A stretch of 64,000 nucleotides of DNA, taken from NCBI GenBank assembly GCA_031963405.1, contig JASSUJ010000001.1:930001-994000 (forward strand), in the 5' to 3' direction. This document shows, one piece after another, positions 17,326 through 27,298 of this stretch; positions within the stretch are counted from its first letter, which is position 1, and each line of letters starts with the position of its first letter. A program made the position numbers and the translations under genes. The notes below the pieces were generated by a model. It was not told the origin of the DNA, did no database searches, and was given only the letters and a program-made list of their open reading frames with translations. This stretch comes from JASSUD01 sp031963405 (lineage in GTDB: Bacteria; Pseudomonadota; Gammaproteobacteria; Burkholderiales; Burkholderiaceae).

Positions 17326-20094
17326 TCAGTGTGCCTCTTCCCAATTGTTGCCCACACCCACTTCCACCAGCAAAGGCACTTTCAGCTGCGCCACATTGCC
17401 CATCAAAGCAGGTAATTCGTGCTGTACCTGCGCGATTTCCGCTTCAGGGACTTCCAACACCAGTTCATCATGAACTTGCATAATCATTTTGCTACGCAGC
17501 TTGGTTTCGGTAAGCCATTGCTGGACAGCAATCATCGCAAGCTTAATCAAATCAGCGGCTGTGCCCTGCATCGGCGCATTAATCGCAGCACGCTCAGCTG
17601 CCTGGCGGCGCGGTCCATTACCGCTATTAATTTCAGCTAGCCATAAACGCCGCCCAAATACCGTTTCAACATAACCCCCTTGTTTGGCAAGTGCACGTGT
17701 CTCATCCATATAACGCGCTACGCCTGGATAACGGCAAAAATAGCGGTCTATATAGAGTTTCGCCGCATCGCGTGAAATACCCAGCGCTGCAGCTAAACCG
17801 AAGGTGCTCATGCCATAAATCAGCCCGAAATTAATGGTTTTTGCGACACGCCGTTGCTCATTCGATACCTCCTGCGGCAACACACTAAAAATTTCGGCAG
17901 CCGTCGCGCAGTGAATATCTTCGCCTTGCGCAAAAGCCTTCAGTAAATTTTCGTCACTCGACAGGTGCGCCATAATGCGCAGCTCAATTTGTGAGTAATC
18001 AGCCGAGATAATTTTGCAACCAGGAGCCGCGATAAATGCCTCACGGATGCGACGCCCTTCTACGGTGCGCACAGGAATATTTTGCAGATTCGGCTCGTTA
18101 GAGGCGAGCCGCCCAGTCACGGCGACGGCCTGAGCATAATTGGTATGCACGCGCCCGGTGCGAGCGTTAATCATCCGTGGCAGCTTGTCGAGATAGGTCG
18201 ATCTCAACTTGGCAAGCTGGCGATACTCAAGCAAAACTTTTGGCAATGGATAATCTTCAGCCAGCTTTTGCAGCACATCCTCATTAGTGGACGGCGTACC
18301 TCCCGGCGTTTTTTTGATGACTGGCAGCTTTAGACGCTCGAAGAAAATCTCGCCGATTTGCTTAGGAGAATTCAAATTAAATGGCGCGCCAGCCAGCTCA
18401 TATGCCTTAGCCTCCAGCTTCACTAAACGCTCACTAAGCTCTTTGCTTTGTTGAGCTAACATCGCGGTGTCAAGCAAAACGCCATTGCGTTCGACAATTT
18501 TCAGCACCCGTGAAGCAGGCATTTCAATCTCGCGATAAACCCGTTCTAGACCCGCTTGCTGGGCTATCTGAGGGTAGAGTGACTGATGCAACCTAAGCGT
18601 TACATCAGCGTCTTCTGCCGCATATTCAGCAGCTTGCTCAAATGGGGCTTGATCGAAACATAGCTGCGCTGCACCTTTACCGCACAGCTCTTCATATTTA
18701 ACTGTTTTAAGACCCAAGTGACGCAGTGCCAGGCTATCCATATCGTGACTGCGATGTGCTTCCCAGACATATGATTCAAGCAGCGTGTCATGCTCAATAC
18801 CGGCTAGCGTAATTCCATAATTGGCGAGCACTTGCTCGTCATATTTCATATGCTGGCCCACTTTTTTATATTGAGCATCGCTTAACCAAGGGGTGAGGCG
18901 CGTCAGCACTTCATCAAACGGCAACTGTTGCGGCGCATCTGGGCCGCGATGGGCAAGCGGGATATAAGCTGCACTGCCTGGCTCGACGGCAAAAGATACG
19001 CCTACCAAGGCCGCCTGCATCACATTGAGCGACGTGGTTTCAGTGTCAAACGCAGTGAGTTTGGCCGCCTTAATTTTGCTCAACCACGTATCAAACTGCT
19101 CCCACGTCAAAATAGTTTCGTAGTGAGGCTTCAGCTCAACGGCTAACGCTGCGGGGTCATTTGACTGAGTCAACTCAGGTGTGGCGCTATCGTCAGCGTT
19201 TGATCCCGCAGCTGCCTCGCTTTTGACCATTTCGTTAAGCCAGCTCTTAAAGCCATATTGCTGATAAAGCTCACGCATTTCTTCGGGATGCTCAGCACGC
19301 ATAGCAAGCGAGACTTCGATAGAGTCATGCGGCGCCAATTCACAATCAGTACGTACTGTTATCAGCTTGCGAGCGAGCGGCAAAAAGTCGAGCGCGCGTC
19401 GCAAATTTTCGCCAACCGCTCCCCCTATCTCCGCAGCATGCGCGATCACGCCATCCAATGAACCATATTGCGCTAGCCACTTAAGCGCGGTTTTTGGTCC
19501 GCACTTAGCCACCCCCGGTATATTGTCAACGGTATCGCCAATCAGCGCTAAGTAATCAATGATGCGCTCAGGGGGCACGCCAAATTTGGCCAGGACTCCC
19601 GCACGATCAAGCCTTTCATTACTCATCGTATTCACCAGCGTGACTTGCTCAGTCACCAGCTGCGCTAAATCTTTATCGCCGGTTGAAACGATCACTTTCA
19701 TCCCGACTTGCTCTGCCTCGCGCGCAAGCGTGCCAATCACATCATCCGCTTCTACCTGCTCAACCATTAACAGCGGCCAGCCCAGGGCGCGTACTGCACG
19801 GTGGATTGGTTCAATCTGTCTCACCAGCTCATCAGGCATTGACGGACGGTGCGCCTTGTAATCGGCGTACCAATTTTCCCGAAAAGTCTTACCCTTTGCA
19901 TCAAAGATACACGCGCTATACTCTGCAGGAAAATCGCGCCGCAAGCGCCGCAGCATATTGATCATGCCATACAGCGCGCCAGTTGGGGCATTATCGGGTG
20001 AGCGTAAATCCGGCATCGCGTGGTAAGCCCGGTAGAGATAGCTTGACCCATCAACTAAAAGCAGGGTTTGACCTTCTAGTGCTTGTTTCATCAT
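17326..20094 (-). CDS. polA: DNA polymerase I
   Basis: It fills gaps and removes RNA primers in repair and Okazaki fragment processing. The 922-residue product has all three domains. The 5'-3' exonuclease shows LLVDGSSYLYRAYHAMPDL, VSTGDKDLAQLV and IIDYLALIGDTVDNIPGV. The 3'-5' exonuclease shows AFDTETTSLNVMQAALVGVS and keeps its acidic residues (FDTET, HDTLLESYV, YAAEDADVT). The polymerase shows IISADYSQIELRIMAHLS, RRVAKTINFGLIYGMS and MQVHDELVLEVP. Length is standard. The gene starts with two adjacent ATG codons. It stands alone, divergent from the LOG-family gene, with both promoters expected in the 140-bp gap. Confidence 0.98.
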   Translation of the reverse strand: MMKQALEGQTLLLVDGSSYLYRAYHAMPDLRSPDNAPTGALYGMINMLRRLRRDFPAEYSACIFDAKGKTFRENWYADYKAHRPSMPDELVRQIEPIHRAVRALGWPLLMVEQVEADDVIGTLAREAEQVGMKVIVSTGDKDLAQLVTEQVTLVNTMSNERLDRAGVLAKFGVPPERIIDYLALIGDTVDNIPGVAKCGPKTALKWLAQYGSLDGVIAHAAEIGGAVGENLRRALDFLPLARKLITVRTDCELAPHDSIEVSLAMRAEHPEEMRELYQQYGFKSWLNEMVKSEAAAGSNADDSATPELTQSNDPAALAVELKPHYETILTWEQFDTWLSKIKAAKLTAFDTETTSLNVMQAALVGVSFAVEPGSAAYIPLAHRGPDAPQQLPFDEVLTRLTPWLSDAQYKKVGQHMKYDEQVLANYGITLAGIEHDTLLESYVWEAHRSHDMDSLALRHLGLKTVKYEELCGKGAAQLCFDQAPFEQAAEYAAEDADVTLRLHQSLYPQIAQQAGLERVYREIEMPASRVLKIVERNGVLLDTAMLAQQSKELSERLVKLEAKAYELAGAPFNLNSPKQIGEIFFERLKLPVIKKTPGGTPSTNEDVLQKLAEDYPLPKVLLEYRQLAKLRSTYLDKLPRMINARTGRVHTNYAQAVAVTGRLASNEPNLQNIPVRTVEGRRIREAFIAAPGCKIISADYSQIELRIMAHLSSDENLLKAFAQGEDIHCATAAEIFSVLPQEVSNEQRRVAKTINFGLIYGMSTFGLAAALGISRDAAKLYIDRYFCRYPGVARYMDETRALAKQGGYVETVFGRRLWLAEINSGNGPRRQAAERAAINAPMQGTAADLIKLAMIAVQQWLTETKLRSKMIMQVHDELVLEVPEAEIAQVQHELPALMGNVAQLKVPLLVEVGVGNNWEEAH

Positions 20095-20236
20095 GGGAAA
20101 TTAAGGTCGAAAAATAAAAAATAAGCGGCAGAGAATGGAAGACGTGGCGCTTATGCGCCTTCCTCAGCTAGCAACGCAATACTTGCTTGCGCGCGGCAAT
20201 ATAGAAAAATAATTAAGTCAAATAACAACAATATAT

Positions 20237-20989
20237 ATGAATGACAGAAAAATAATTCCAAGCCTACGCTCGCTAGCCGATCAAGAACGTGCTACCGCAA
20301 AAAAAGCCCGTGCCTCATGGCAGATGTTTACGATTATGGCAGAGTTTATCGAAGCGGCTGAGTACCTGTCAGAGATTCGTCCAGCCGTCTCAATTTACGG
20401 CTCAGCCCGCATCAAACCAGATTCGCCCTACTACAAATTGACAGTCTCTATCGCTCGTAAACTCTCGGATGCAGGCTTTGCCGTTATTTCCGGCGGCGGC
20501 CCTGGCATTATGCAAGCAGCCAATGAAGGCGCGCATGCGGGTAAATCCCCATCGGTTGGTTTAAATATCGAATTGCCACACGAGCAGCATGGCAATGCCT
20601 TTCAAGATGTTTCATTGCGCTTTCGTCATTTTTTTACGCGCAAAGTCACTTTTATGAAAAATTCCGACGCCATCATAGCGATGCCTGGAGGCTTTGGCAC
20701 ACTCGACGAATTAGCTGAAGTGCTCACTTTAATTCAAACAAAAAAAGCACGGCATGTGCCGATTATTTTGGTAGGAACAGAATTTTGGAAAGGCTTGCTC
20801 GATTGGTTCAAGCAAACCTTGCTGTCGATGAAGCTAATCAGCTTGCAAGACTTAGATCTTATAAAAGTCACCGATGATGCCGACGAAGTACTTAAAACTG
20901 TGCTCGATTTCTATCAAAACCTTAGCGAAGCAAGCAAAACAGACAAGATACACACCGAAAGAGAAAGCGAGCGCATGTTTTATTTATAA
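20237..20989 (+). CDS. LOG-family Rossmann protein (nucleoside 5'-monophosphate phosphoribohydrolase-like)
   Basis: The 250-residue product has SIYGSARIKPDSPYY, the nucleotide-binding GGGPGIMQAANEGAHAG, and the hallmark MPGGFGTLDELAEVLTLIQ (PGGxGTxxE), placing it in the TIGR00730/LOG family, formerly misnamed lysine decarboxylase. Relatives cleave the N-glycosidic bond of nucleoside monophosphates (cytokinin activation in plants, nucleotide recycling by PpnN in bacteria). The physiological substrate cannot be told from sequence. The ATG at 20237 has no strong ribosome site. It is divergent from polA. Confidence 0.9.
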   Translation: MNDRKIIPSLRSLADQERATAKKARASWQMFTIMAEFIEAAEYLSEIRPAVSIYGSARIKPDSPYYKLTVSIARKLSDAGFAVISGGGPGIMQAANEGAHAGKSPSVGLNIELPHEQHGNAFQDVSLRFRHFFTRKVTFMKNSDAIIAMPGGFGTLDELAEVLTLIQTKKARHVPIILVGTEFWKGLLDWFKQTLLSMKLISLQDLDLIKVTDDADEVLKTVLDFYQNLSEASKTDKIHTERESERMFYL

Positions 20990-21059
20990 GCGCTCATTCA
21001 GCGTTTTACAAAGCGCTGTTGCCGTTATTGGGAAAGCCCTGAGCTCTATTCTTCCAGAG

Positions 21060-21175
21060 CCTGAGTGTATTGAACGCAGATAAGGATTTTGAGCGCCGCC
21101 CAAAATTTGATAAAAGCCCAAATCACAGCCTTTTAGAAAGACGTGGACAGAGTCTTAGGGCCTGTTCACGCAGTC
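21060..21175. repeat. Decayed repeat family B copy
   Basis: It has the same order of blocks as the better copies at 9361 and 44232: GAGTGTA, TAAGGATTTTGAGCGCCGCC, then AATCACAGCCTTTTAG. Terminal arms are eroded; only CCTGTTCACG recalls the outer CCTGTTTAC. Strand and ends are approximate. Confidence 0.55.
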
Positions 21176-21196
21176 GAAACACCTTAAGGTCATAAA

Positions 21197-21236
21197 TGTT
21201 GGGCTGGCGTATTGAATTAAATATGGAACCCCAACA
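21197..21236. repeat. Repeat family C fragment
   Basis: ATTAAATATGGAACCCCAAC matches ATTAAATACGGAACCCCAAC at 53358-53377, and each is preceded by a TTGGG block. It is only a fragment of the longer element at 53275. Confidence 0.55.
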
Positions 21237-21815
21237 CCATCCATTTTTAATAGAGGGTGGACAGGTAGAGGATCTAAGCCGCCTCTGAAGCGAGCACCTA
21301 AGTACTCAGTGACGCCCTTGAGAACCTTACAAAAAGCATGCCGGTAATTTCTCCAATTATCGATAGCGGCCAGCTCCTGAAAATTTCATGTATCGCCAAA
21401 AAAATTTGGGGATAACAAACTTCAGGCTAGCAACCTCAATCCACAAAACACCCAAACTGCTATACGAGTAAGCCTTATTAATCAAACGATTCTTTTCAAT
21501 CGACTTCAACCCATACTTAATTCTTAAATTTCACACTCAAGCTCAATTTTTAAAAAATTTTACCCAAACATAAAGCAGATTTTTCTTATTTAACTTTCAG
21601 AAATATAGCTATGCCCTATTTAGATATTTAGTGTAATTTTCTTAAAATTAATTTTGCAAGCATGAGAAATAAATTAAGTAAATCCGTATAAATTTACAGT
21701 GATTTCAGCAGCAGTTACTTTATGTTAAGTCTATTTTTTTGACAATGTAAAGCTTTAAGAACTTCTTACAACCACTTGATATGTTTTTTTCAAGAGTTAG
21801 AGCACGAGGTTTTTT

Positions 21816-23090
21816 ATGCCTAATATAACCCATCCAGCCCGCCTATTCGGCGCTGGCCTACCCAATAGCCGCGCCTCCACGCCGCAACCCCAGATTCCCT
21901 CTGATTCCATAACAGTTGAGCCTGAAACAAGCGTAGCATTTAAGAGAGAAAGGTGTAGAACCAACTCTAACTCTTCATCGCTAAACAGCCACATGGAAAT
22001 GGAAATAATCAATCATGATCTAGAAGAAATATGTCATAAATTATGGAACTTTTCAGAAACTCTGCACACCAAAAAATATAATGTTAAGAATTTTATAGAA
22101 AAATTGATTGTTCTATTAGAAAACAATAAACCTGACAAAAAAAATTATTCAATTTCAAGGAAATTCATAAAATCCCTTGCAGAATATAATCAATTAGCGA
22201 TAAAAAGTGATGATAACAACCAAGAGACCGATCAAAAATTAGAAAAATTCCTGAAATTTATTGCCACAGACATACAAAAAGGCATTAAAAAATATTTTTA
22301 TCAGTCTACTGGATTTGATTATATTTTTAATTTGGAAATTAAAGAAATTATAGAAGAAAGAGGAAAGGAAGAAGGCGGCCGCGATTTTCCTTACTACAAC
22401 TATATACTAGAAGAAAATCATAACCTTATTGATTTAATTACAGCCATATCAAAATCAAAGAAAGACATAGAAGATATAAAAAATATTAAATCTATAATTA
22501 ATAACTCCATTACTGCACATCGAAAAGTTTTTGAGCTTCAATTTCCAGAGGAGCCTACAACAAAAGTTTTTACTTTGATATTAGAAGCGTTTTATGCTTT
22601 CATGGTAGTGCTAAGTGGCGTTGCTCTGGCAATCAATCCTACGCTGCATTTTACTTGCAGTATGGCCATCTTAGCCTTTGGCACGCTTCTTTTTATCTCT
22701 AAGATATTGCACGCTTTAAAATTACTTTTTTTTAGAATAAAAGATAAGGAGAAAAAAGAGGCAATAAAAAAATTTGAAGCATTAAAAGATGGCATGGCAG
22801 ATGATTTGAATGCCGAAGCGATTGATGAAAAAATAGAATCGATTGAGAAAGAACTAAAAAGGTTGAAATTACATATGCTTGGCCGCTCAGAGCAAAGGGC
22901 TATCATTGTTGAGCATAGCAATATATATCATCAACCCGCTGCTCAGCAGGCACTACCGACTCGCATCCAGGAAGAGATTTTATTTTTTCAGCCATCCAAT
23001 CAAATAGAGCATCATAATTTTCAGCCTGTGTCTCAACAAGGCCATTTTATTCAAATGAGTAGATCTCAATATATGAACACTATTGCATAA
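21816..23090 (+). CDS. Orphan protein with bilobed hydrophobic segment, candidate effector
   Basis: I recognise no family. The 424-residue product has a Pro/Ser-rich N-terminus (residues 1-55, with PARLFGAGLPNSRAST). A mainly helical Lys/Glu/Ile-rich body follows, then two close hydrophobic helices at about 253-310 (ILEAFYAFMVVLSGVALAI, then MAILAFGTLLFISKILHAL). A charged amphipathic helix and a Gln/His-rich tail follow. There is no signal peptide. The start is supported by GAGG with TTTTTT before ATG 21816, almost the same leader as the convergent gene at 24970. Base composition is very AT-rich. A short FELQFPE motif before the hydrophobic part recalls FQLQFTE in that neighbour. The membrane-hairpin layout resembles Inc-type vacuole proteins, which is inference only. 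Confidence 0.75.
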   Translation: MPNITHPARLFGAGLPNSRASTPQPQIPSDSITVEPETSVAFKRERCRTNSNSSSLNSHMEMEIINHDLEEICHKLWNFSETLHTKKYNVKNFIEKLIVLLENNKPDKKNYSISRKFIKSLAEYNQLAIKSDDNNQETDQKLEKFLKFIATDIQKGIKKYFYQSTGFDYIFNLEIKEIIEERGKEEGGRDFPYYNYILEENHNLIDLITAISKSKKDIEDIKNIKSIINNSITAHRKVFELQFPEEPTTKVFTLILEAFYAFMVVLSGVALAINPTLHFTCSMAILAFGTLLFISKILHALKLLFFRIKDKEKKEAIKKFEALKDGMADDLNAEAIDEKIESIEKELKRLKLHMLGRSEQRAIIVEHSNIYHQPAAQQALPTRIQEEILFFQPSNQIEHHNFQPVSQQGHFIQMSRSQYMNTIA

Positions 23091-23467
23091 CGTTAAAATA
23101 TTAACAGGGCAAGCCGCTTAAAATGAAGTCAGTATTAGCGTGATAAAAGCATGATCCATCTCTCAACGGCTTTGTTGATATCAAGGTATTTTTAATAAAC
23201 AACTAACTTTTAAGTGCAAATTTTTGTGGGTAGTGATTAATAGATATATTATTTAATGAATCTTTGCTTTTTTAATTTAATCATTAACTTATCTATCAAT
23301 TCATCTGTTAGCTTAGTGAGCTACCGCTATCGAATGACAAACACAGAGAACAGCCTTGTATGTTTATGGGACAGCACCCAGAAACAGGCAAGGCTATATG
23401 GCGCAATTCCCTTGATGCAAATCTCTGCTATTACGGGCATCAAAGTTATTTGCAAGAGTATATCTAT

Positions 23468-24970
23468 TTAAGCATATAAATTTGAAATAGATGCTTCTAC
23501 TTGATTTGTTAGTTGAGGAGCCTGTTGAGAAAAATTTGACATGGCAGGCTGAGCTTGAATTTGATCTTGTAAATATTTCAAATATTGAGCTTTTTTATTC
23601 CGAAATTTTCCCCGATAAATTAATCTCAAATTTAAACTATCTATTATTTGTTCCTCGGCTAATTCAGGTTTATTTTCACTGCATGCCTCTGCTATTTTCT
23701 CCAAGGCTTCAATTTGTTGAAGCATATACCTATCTTTATATTTGATCTCACGCTTTAAAAGAAATATTTCATGTTCTTTAGCAGATTCTGAAGCGCTTTC
23801 CTTACACTGATTTAATAACTTTTTCAACAATTCCTCTTGTTGAGCCAAAGCTTCTTGGTGCAAGTCAAGTTCTTGACACAAGCGGTCTATTTTCTGTTTT
23901 TCTACGGAATCTGAGGCACTCTCATTGTATTGCACCAGTGATTTTCTCAACAACTGACTCTGTTTATCTAAATATCCCTCCTGAATGATGATCAAAAATT
24001 GTAAAGTAAATATTTCTTGTTTTTTATCATTTAATAAGCTCTCATAAGGCAATTCCTCTAGTTCCTGCAGTAAGTTATTGTTTCGCTGTATATCGCCCTC
24101 GATTTGGCATAGCTTGAATTCTAGTTCAAATATCTTTTGCACTCTTTCAAGTTTTTCCGCAAGTTTCTTACATTTTTTTATTTGATTAGAAATAAATGTG
24201 ATGTGGTCCCTTATTTTTTCAAATCTTTCCGTTGCCAGCCTTTCTTTTTCATTAGGTGAGATCAGGCGAAAAAGAAAAGATTTTTCTGTAAATTGAAGCT
24301 GGAACTCCGCCTGTTTTTCATCAATTATTTCAGTAATTATTTCTACGTTAACCTCAAGCGCTCTTACTCCCTTATGCGCCATTTCCACTAAATTTTTAGC
24401 TTTTTCAAAATTAGCATTCCATTCTAATTTATAAAAATAGCTCTTATTAAATTTTTTAGATTCATTTTCCACTAATTCCTTGGCTATCCGATCCCCTTCT
24501 TTAGATATATCATTTATTATCCATAGCTCAATTTTTTCTTGCTCCTGATATTCTTCAACAGTTTCGTCAATAGCTGCCCCCACCTGCCTTAGAAATATAT
24601 CTAACTCAGGATACTGTGGAAACTCAAAAGGCCCTATTTTCTCTCCCTGACTGACATAAGCTGGAATATTTAAAAGATTGATATCTGGATGAACGCAAGC
24701 AAGAGAAAAATCGTGAAAAATAAAATATAATTTTTCTATTATTCCTCTCAAATAATTTACATCATCAATATTGATAGGAGACGGCGCTGACAACTGATAA
24801 TTTCTCAGATTTATTGAACCCTCAGAATGTCTCCTTTGCTTCAATATGCTGTTTGACTCAGGCATAAAATCCATTATTTCTTTCGCTGTAGCTTCGCTCT
24901 GCTGCATGCCACCATTGTGTGTTGTATATATATTAGCCGTACCTAGCTGGATGGATGGCATTCTGATCAT
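23468..24970 (-). CDS. Orphan coiled-coil protein, candidate effector
   Basis: I recognise no family. The 500-residue product has a short polar N-terminus (PSIQLGTANIYTTHNGG) and then long Glu/Lys/Gln/Leu helices for most of its length, with clear heptad-like stretches from about 250 to 470. Two related internal pieces contain LLRKSLVQYNESASDSVEKQ and LLKKLLNQCKESASESAKEH, an internal duplication of about 45 residues. There is no signal peptide or membrane segment. ATG 24970 is preceded by AAGG and TTTTTT, nearly identical to the leader of the convergent gene at 21816. The motif FQLQFTEK also recalls FELQFPEE there, so the two may be diverged paralogues. AT-rich and probably acquired. Confidence 0.75.
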   Translation of the reverse strand: MIRMPSIQLGTANIYTTHNGGMQQSEATAKEIMDFMPESNSILKQRRHSEGSINLRNYQLSAPSPINIDDVNYLRGIIEKLYFIFHDFSLACVHPDINLLNIPAYVSQGEKIGPFEFPQYPELDIFLRQVGAAIDETVEEYQEQEKIELWIINDISKEGDRIAKELVENESKKFNKSYFYKLEWNANFEKAKNLVEMAHKGVRALEVNVEIITEIIDEKQAEFQLQFTEKSFLFRLISPNEKERLATERFEKIRDHITFISNQIKKCKKLAEKLERVQKIFELEFKLCQIEGDIQRNNNLLQELEELPYESLLNDKKQEIFTLQFLIIIQEGYLDKQSQLLRKSLVQYNESASDSVEKQKIDRLCQELDLHQEALAQQEELLKKLLNQCKESASESAKEHEIFLLKREIKYKDRYMLQQIEALEKIAEACSENKPELAEEQIIDSLNLRLIYRGKFRNKKAQYLKYLQDQIQAQPAMSNFSQQAPQLTNQVEASISNLYA

Positions 24971-25445
24971 AAAAAACCTTATGCTTTAATAGTTAAGAAA
25001 AATAGGATAAAAGCAGAGAAATAGTTACCGAAAAGCTGAACAGCCCCATATTTATTAAAAAAGTAAATTTCTATAAACAAATCGAAGCATTGATACGGCG
25101 ACGACGAGTCTATAAGATTTTTCTTAGTGTTTTTTATATTCTCAGAATTAACTTAGAAAAATCTTAACGAATACCATAAACCGCTATATCCTTAGCTCTA
25201 AAAATTAATACAGAATTATCTTGTTTTTTTATAAGATGATTTGTGAGGAATTGACTGGTCAGAATATTTAAATCTGTCACTGACTTAAGTCGATAAGACT
25301 GCGCGCAAAGCTGGGAATGAAGAGAGGGAAGAAAGAGATTTCAGCGTTTCCCACAAGGGCTGGTACCATTCGCTTCTGCCAGCGCAAAGCGGAATCTAAC
25401 AAGCTCTTTTTTGCGCCTTCGAGATTTTTTTAATGAGATAGGCCT
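24971..25445. other. AT-rich intergenic stretch, nothing recognised
   Basis: No open frame with family motifs, RNA gene or repeat copy was found between the orphan gene and ctaG. Promoters for both divergent genes should lie here, but no clear -35/-10 pair stands out. Confidence 0.5.
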
Positions 25446-26312
25446 GTGCTGCAATTTCTTATTCCGTGGGAGCCTTCTGCACTACTGGTCGCAATTTTTG
25501 TGGCGGTGAGTGTTCTGTATTGGCGCGGAACGTGCCGCCAGCATGTCAGCCTGACACGATGTCTCGCTTTTTGGACAGGGCTAGGATTGTTTTATCTGTG
25601 CTTACATACCCGTGCTGATTACTATGCAGAGCACGAGTTTTTTGCGCACCGTGTACAGCATCTGGTCTTGCATCATCTCGCCCCTTTATTGATCATGGCG
25701 TCTTATCCAGCCAGTGTCTTGCGTGCAGGCTTACCGCTGGCATGGCGGCAGCGCTTGCGCAACTGGCAGCGTACTGCACTAGTGCGCGTGCTGTCTCGCT
25801 TCTTGTTGCATCCGTCCCTGATTTCGCTGTTATTTGTTGCATCCGTACTGCTTTGGCTGGTTCCTTCTATACAATTCGTTTCCATGCTGGATTGGCGGCT
25901 GTATACCTTCATGAATTGGTCGGTTGCCATCACTGGCTTAACGTATTGGTGGATGCTGCTGGATCATCGGCATGCTCCGCCCGCTCGATTAAGTCCTGGC
26001 TGGCGGGTACTTTCACCCGCCTTGACAATGACCCCACAAATTGTCGCCGGCGCTGTGATTACTTTTACGCAGCATGACATTTACCCCATCTTTGATTTGT
26101 GCGGCCGCGCTTTTGGCTTGCCTGCCCTACTCGATCAAAGCATTGGAGGGTTAATCATGTGGGTACCCGCTGCACTGTTGGAAGCAATCGGTGGGCTCAT
26201 TGCGTTACACCACTGGATACGGCTCTCAGCATCTCCTCGTCAGCATCTACTGGCTGCTAAGCCGCCAACGGAGAGTAAAAAAAGTATGCTGGGCGCTATC
26301 CAGCGCAGCTAA
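25446..26312 (+). CDS. ctaG: Cytochrome c oxidase assembly factor, CtaG (caa3-type) family
   Basis: A polytopic membrane protein of 288 residues with about seven hydrophobic helices. Family features visible are TRADYYAEHEFFAHRVQHLVLHHLAPLLIM (quoted in part as HEFFAHRVQHLVLHHLAPL), then YWWMLLDHR and a late region with FTQHDIYPIFD. The histidine-rich first half is typical of the caa3_CtaG family, which helps build the copper centre of haem-copper oxidases. The start is GTG 25446 with GAGATAGG upstream. It is followed by two cytochrome c genes in the same direction. The oxidase itself is not in the window. Confidence 0.85.
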   Translation: MLQFLIPWEPSALLVAIFVAVSVLYWRGTCRQHVSLTRCLAFWTGLGLFYLCLHTRADYYAEHEFFAHRVQHLVLHHLAPLLIMASYPASVLRAGLPLAWRQRLRNWQRTALVRVLSRFLLHPSLISLLFVASVLLWLVPSIQFVSMLDWRLYTFMNWSVAITGLTYWWMLLDHRHAPPARLSPGWRVLSPALTMTPQIVAGAVITFTQHDIYPIFDLCGRAFGLPALLDQSIGGLIMWVPAALLEAIGGLIALHHWIRLSASPRQHLLAAKPPTESKKSMLGAIQRS

Positions 26313-26552
26313 TTGACAAAAATATGCGAAGATTCCAGAGAAATTCTGTATCAGCCAGAGACCAAGAAAACTAAATAATGAAGTGCTGGAATAGTTGTAT
26401 TGAGCGCCCTTCTTCACCCTTATTGCCTCTTGCACATGGACGTCTGTGAAGTTTTTTGCTACCTTCTGCCCGCAGCAGCATAGCTAGCCCTTTTGCCTTA
26501 GTAAGCTTGTCTTATCAATTTGACAGGCTGTTTTTTATCATTGGAGTGACAC

Positions 26553-27281
26553 GTGTCTTTAAGACGCTTTTTTTATTCTCTACTCGCCGTTTTTACCTTA
26601 TTTATTTTAAGCAGCGCGAGTTTATTTAGCCCTCAGCTTTTGGCAGCACAGCCAAAAGCGCCAGATACTATTGCTGAGCGCGTACAAGCTTGCGCCGCTT
26701 GTCATGGTGCCAAAGGCGAAGGGATTGATAATGATTACTTCCCGCGTCTAGCAGGTAAGCCAACTGACTATCTGTTCAACCAGCTCAAGCATTTTCGGGA
26801 TGGCCAGCGTAAATATGCGCCGATGAATTATCTCGTCACTTATTTATCAGACGACTATCTCTATAAAATGGCCGACTATTTTTCGCAACAACGTCCGCCC
26901 TATCCGCCCCCCACCCAGCTAGCGGTACCTGCTGCTGCGCTTAAGCGCGGCGAGCAACTTGCGCTACGCGGCGATGCGAGTAAAAATCTGCCTGCTTGCG
27001 TTGCTTGCCACGGCAAAGCTTTAACCGGCATGCAGCCTGCCATTCCTGGTCTAGTTGGCTTACATCGTGATTACATCAGCGCACAGTTGGGCGCATGGCG
27101 TGCGGGTATTCGCCACTCAGCCTCACCTGATTGCATGCACACGATTGCTCAACGCTTAAATGATGCAGATATTAATGCCGTAGCGAACTGGCTAGCCCGG
27201 CAGCCTGCTGACCCTCATGTCCCACCAGCGCCAGCAGGCTGGATGAAAATGCCGCTCTCGTGCGGTAGCGTACCTCGGTAA
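26553..27281 (+). CDS. Dihaem cytochrome c (c4-like)
   Basis: The 242-residue product has an N-terminal signal segment (FYSLLAVFTLFILSSASLF) for export to the periplasm and two haem c sites, CAACHGAKGEG near residue 47 and CVACHGKALTG near residue 151. Each is followed by the domain pattern of cytochrome c4, with the methionine ligands expected in the PMNYL and MHTIA segments. It would carry electrons to a terminal oxidase. The GTG start at 26553 is supported by TGGAG upstream. It ends 17 bp before the next cytochrome gene, so the two form one unit. Confidence 0.9.
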   Translation: MSLRRFFYSLLAVFTLFILSSASLFSPQLLAAQPKAPDTIAERVQACAACHGAKGEGIDNDYFPRLAGKPTDYLFNQLKHFRDGQRKYAPMNYLVTYLSDDYLYKMADYFSQQRPPYPPPTQLAVPAAALKRGEQLALRGDASKNLPACVACHGKALTGMQPAIPGLVGLHRDYISAQLGAWRAGIRHSASPDCMHTIAQRLNDADINAVANWLARQPADPHVPPAPAGWMKMPLSCGSVPR

Positions 27282-27298
27282 GCGGCAAGGAAAAATAT

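Larger units (their letters stand above)
20990..21815. other. Intergenic stretch holding decayed repeats, then AT-rich DNA
   Basis: At 21060-21175 lies a weathered family B copy (GAGTGTATTG, GAGCGCCGCCCAAAATTTG, AATCACAGCCTTTTAG). At 21197-21236 lies a piece of family C (ATGTTGGG and ATTAAATATGGAACCCCAAC). From about 21400 the DNA turns strongly AT-rich, as in the orphan gene that follows, and no gene is visible. Confidence 0.6.
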
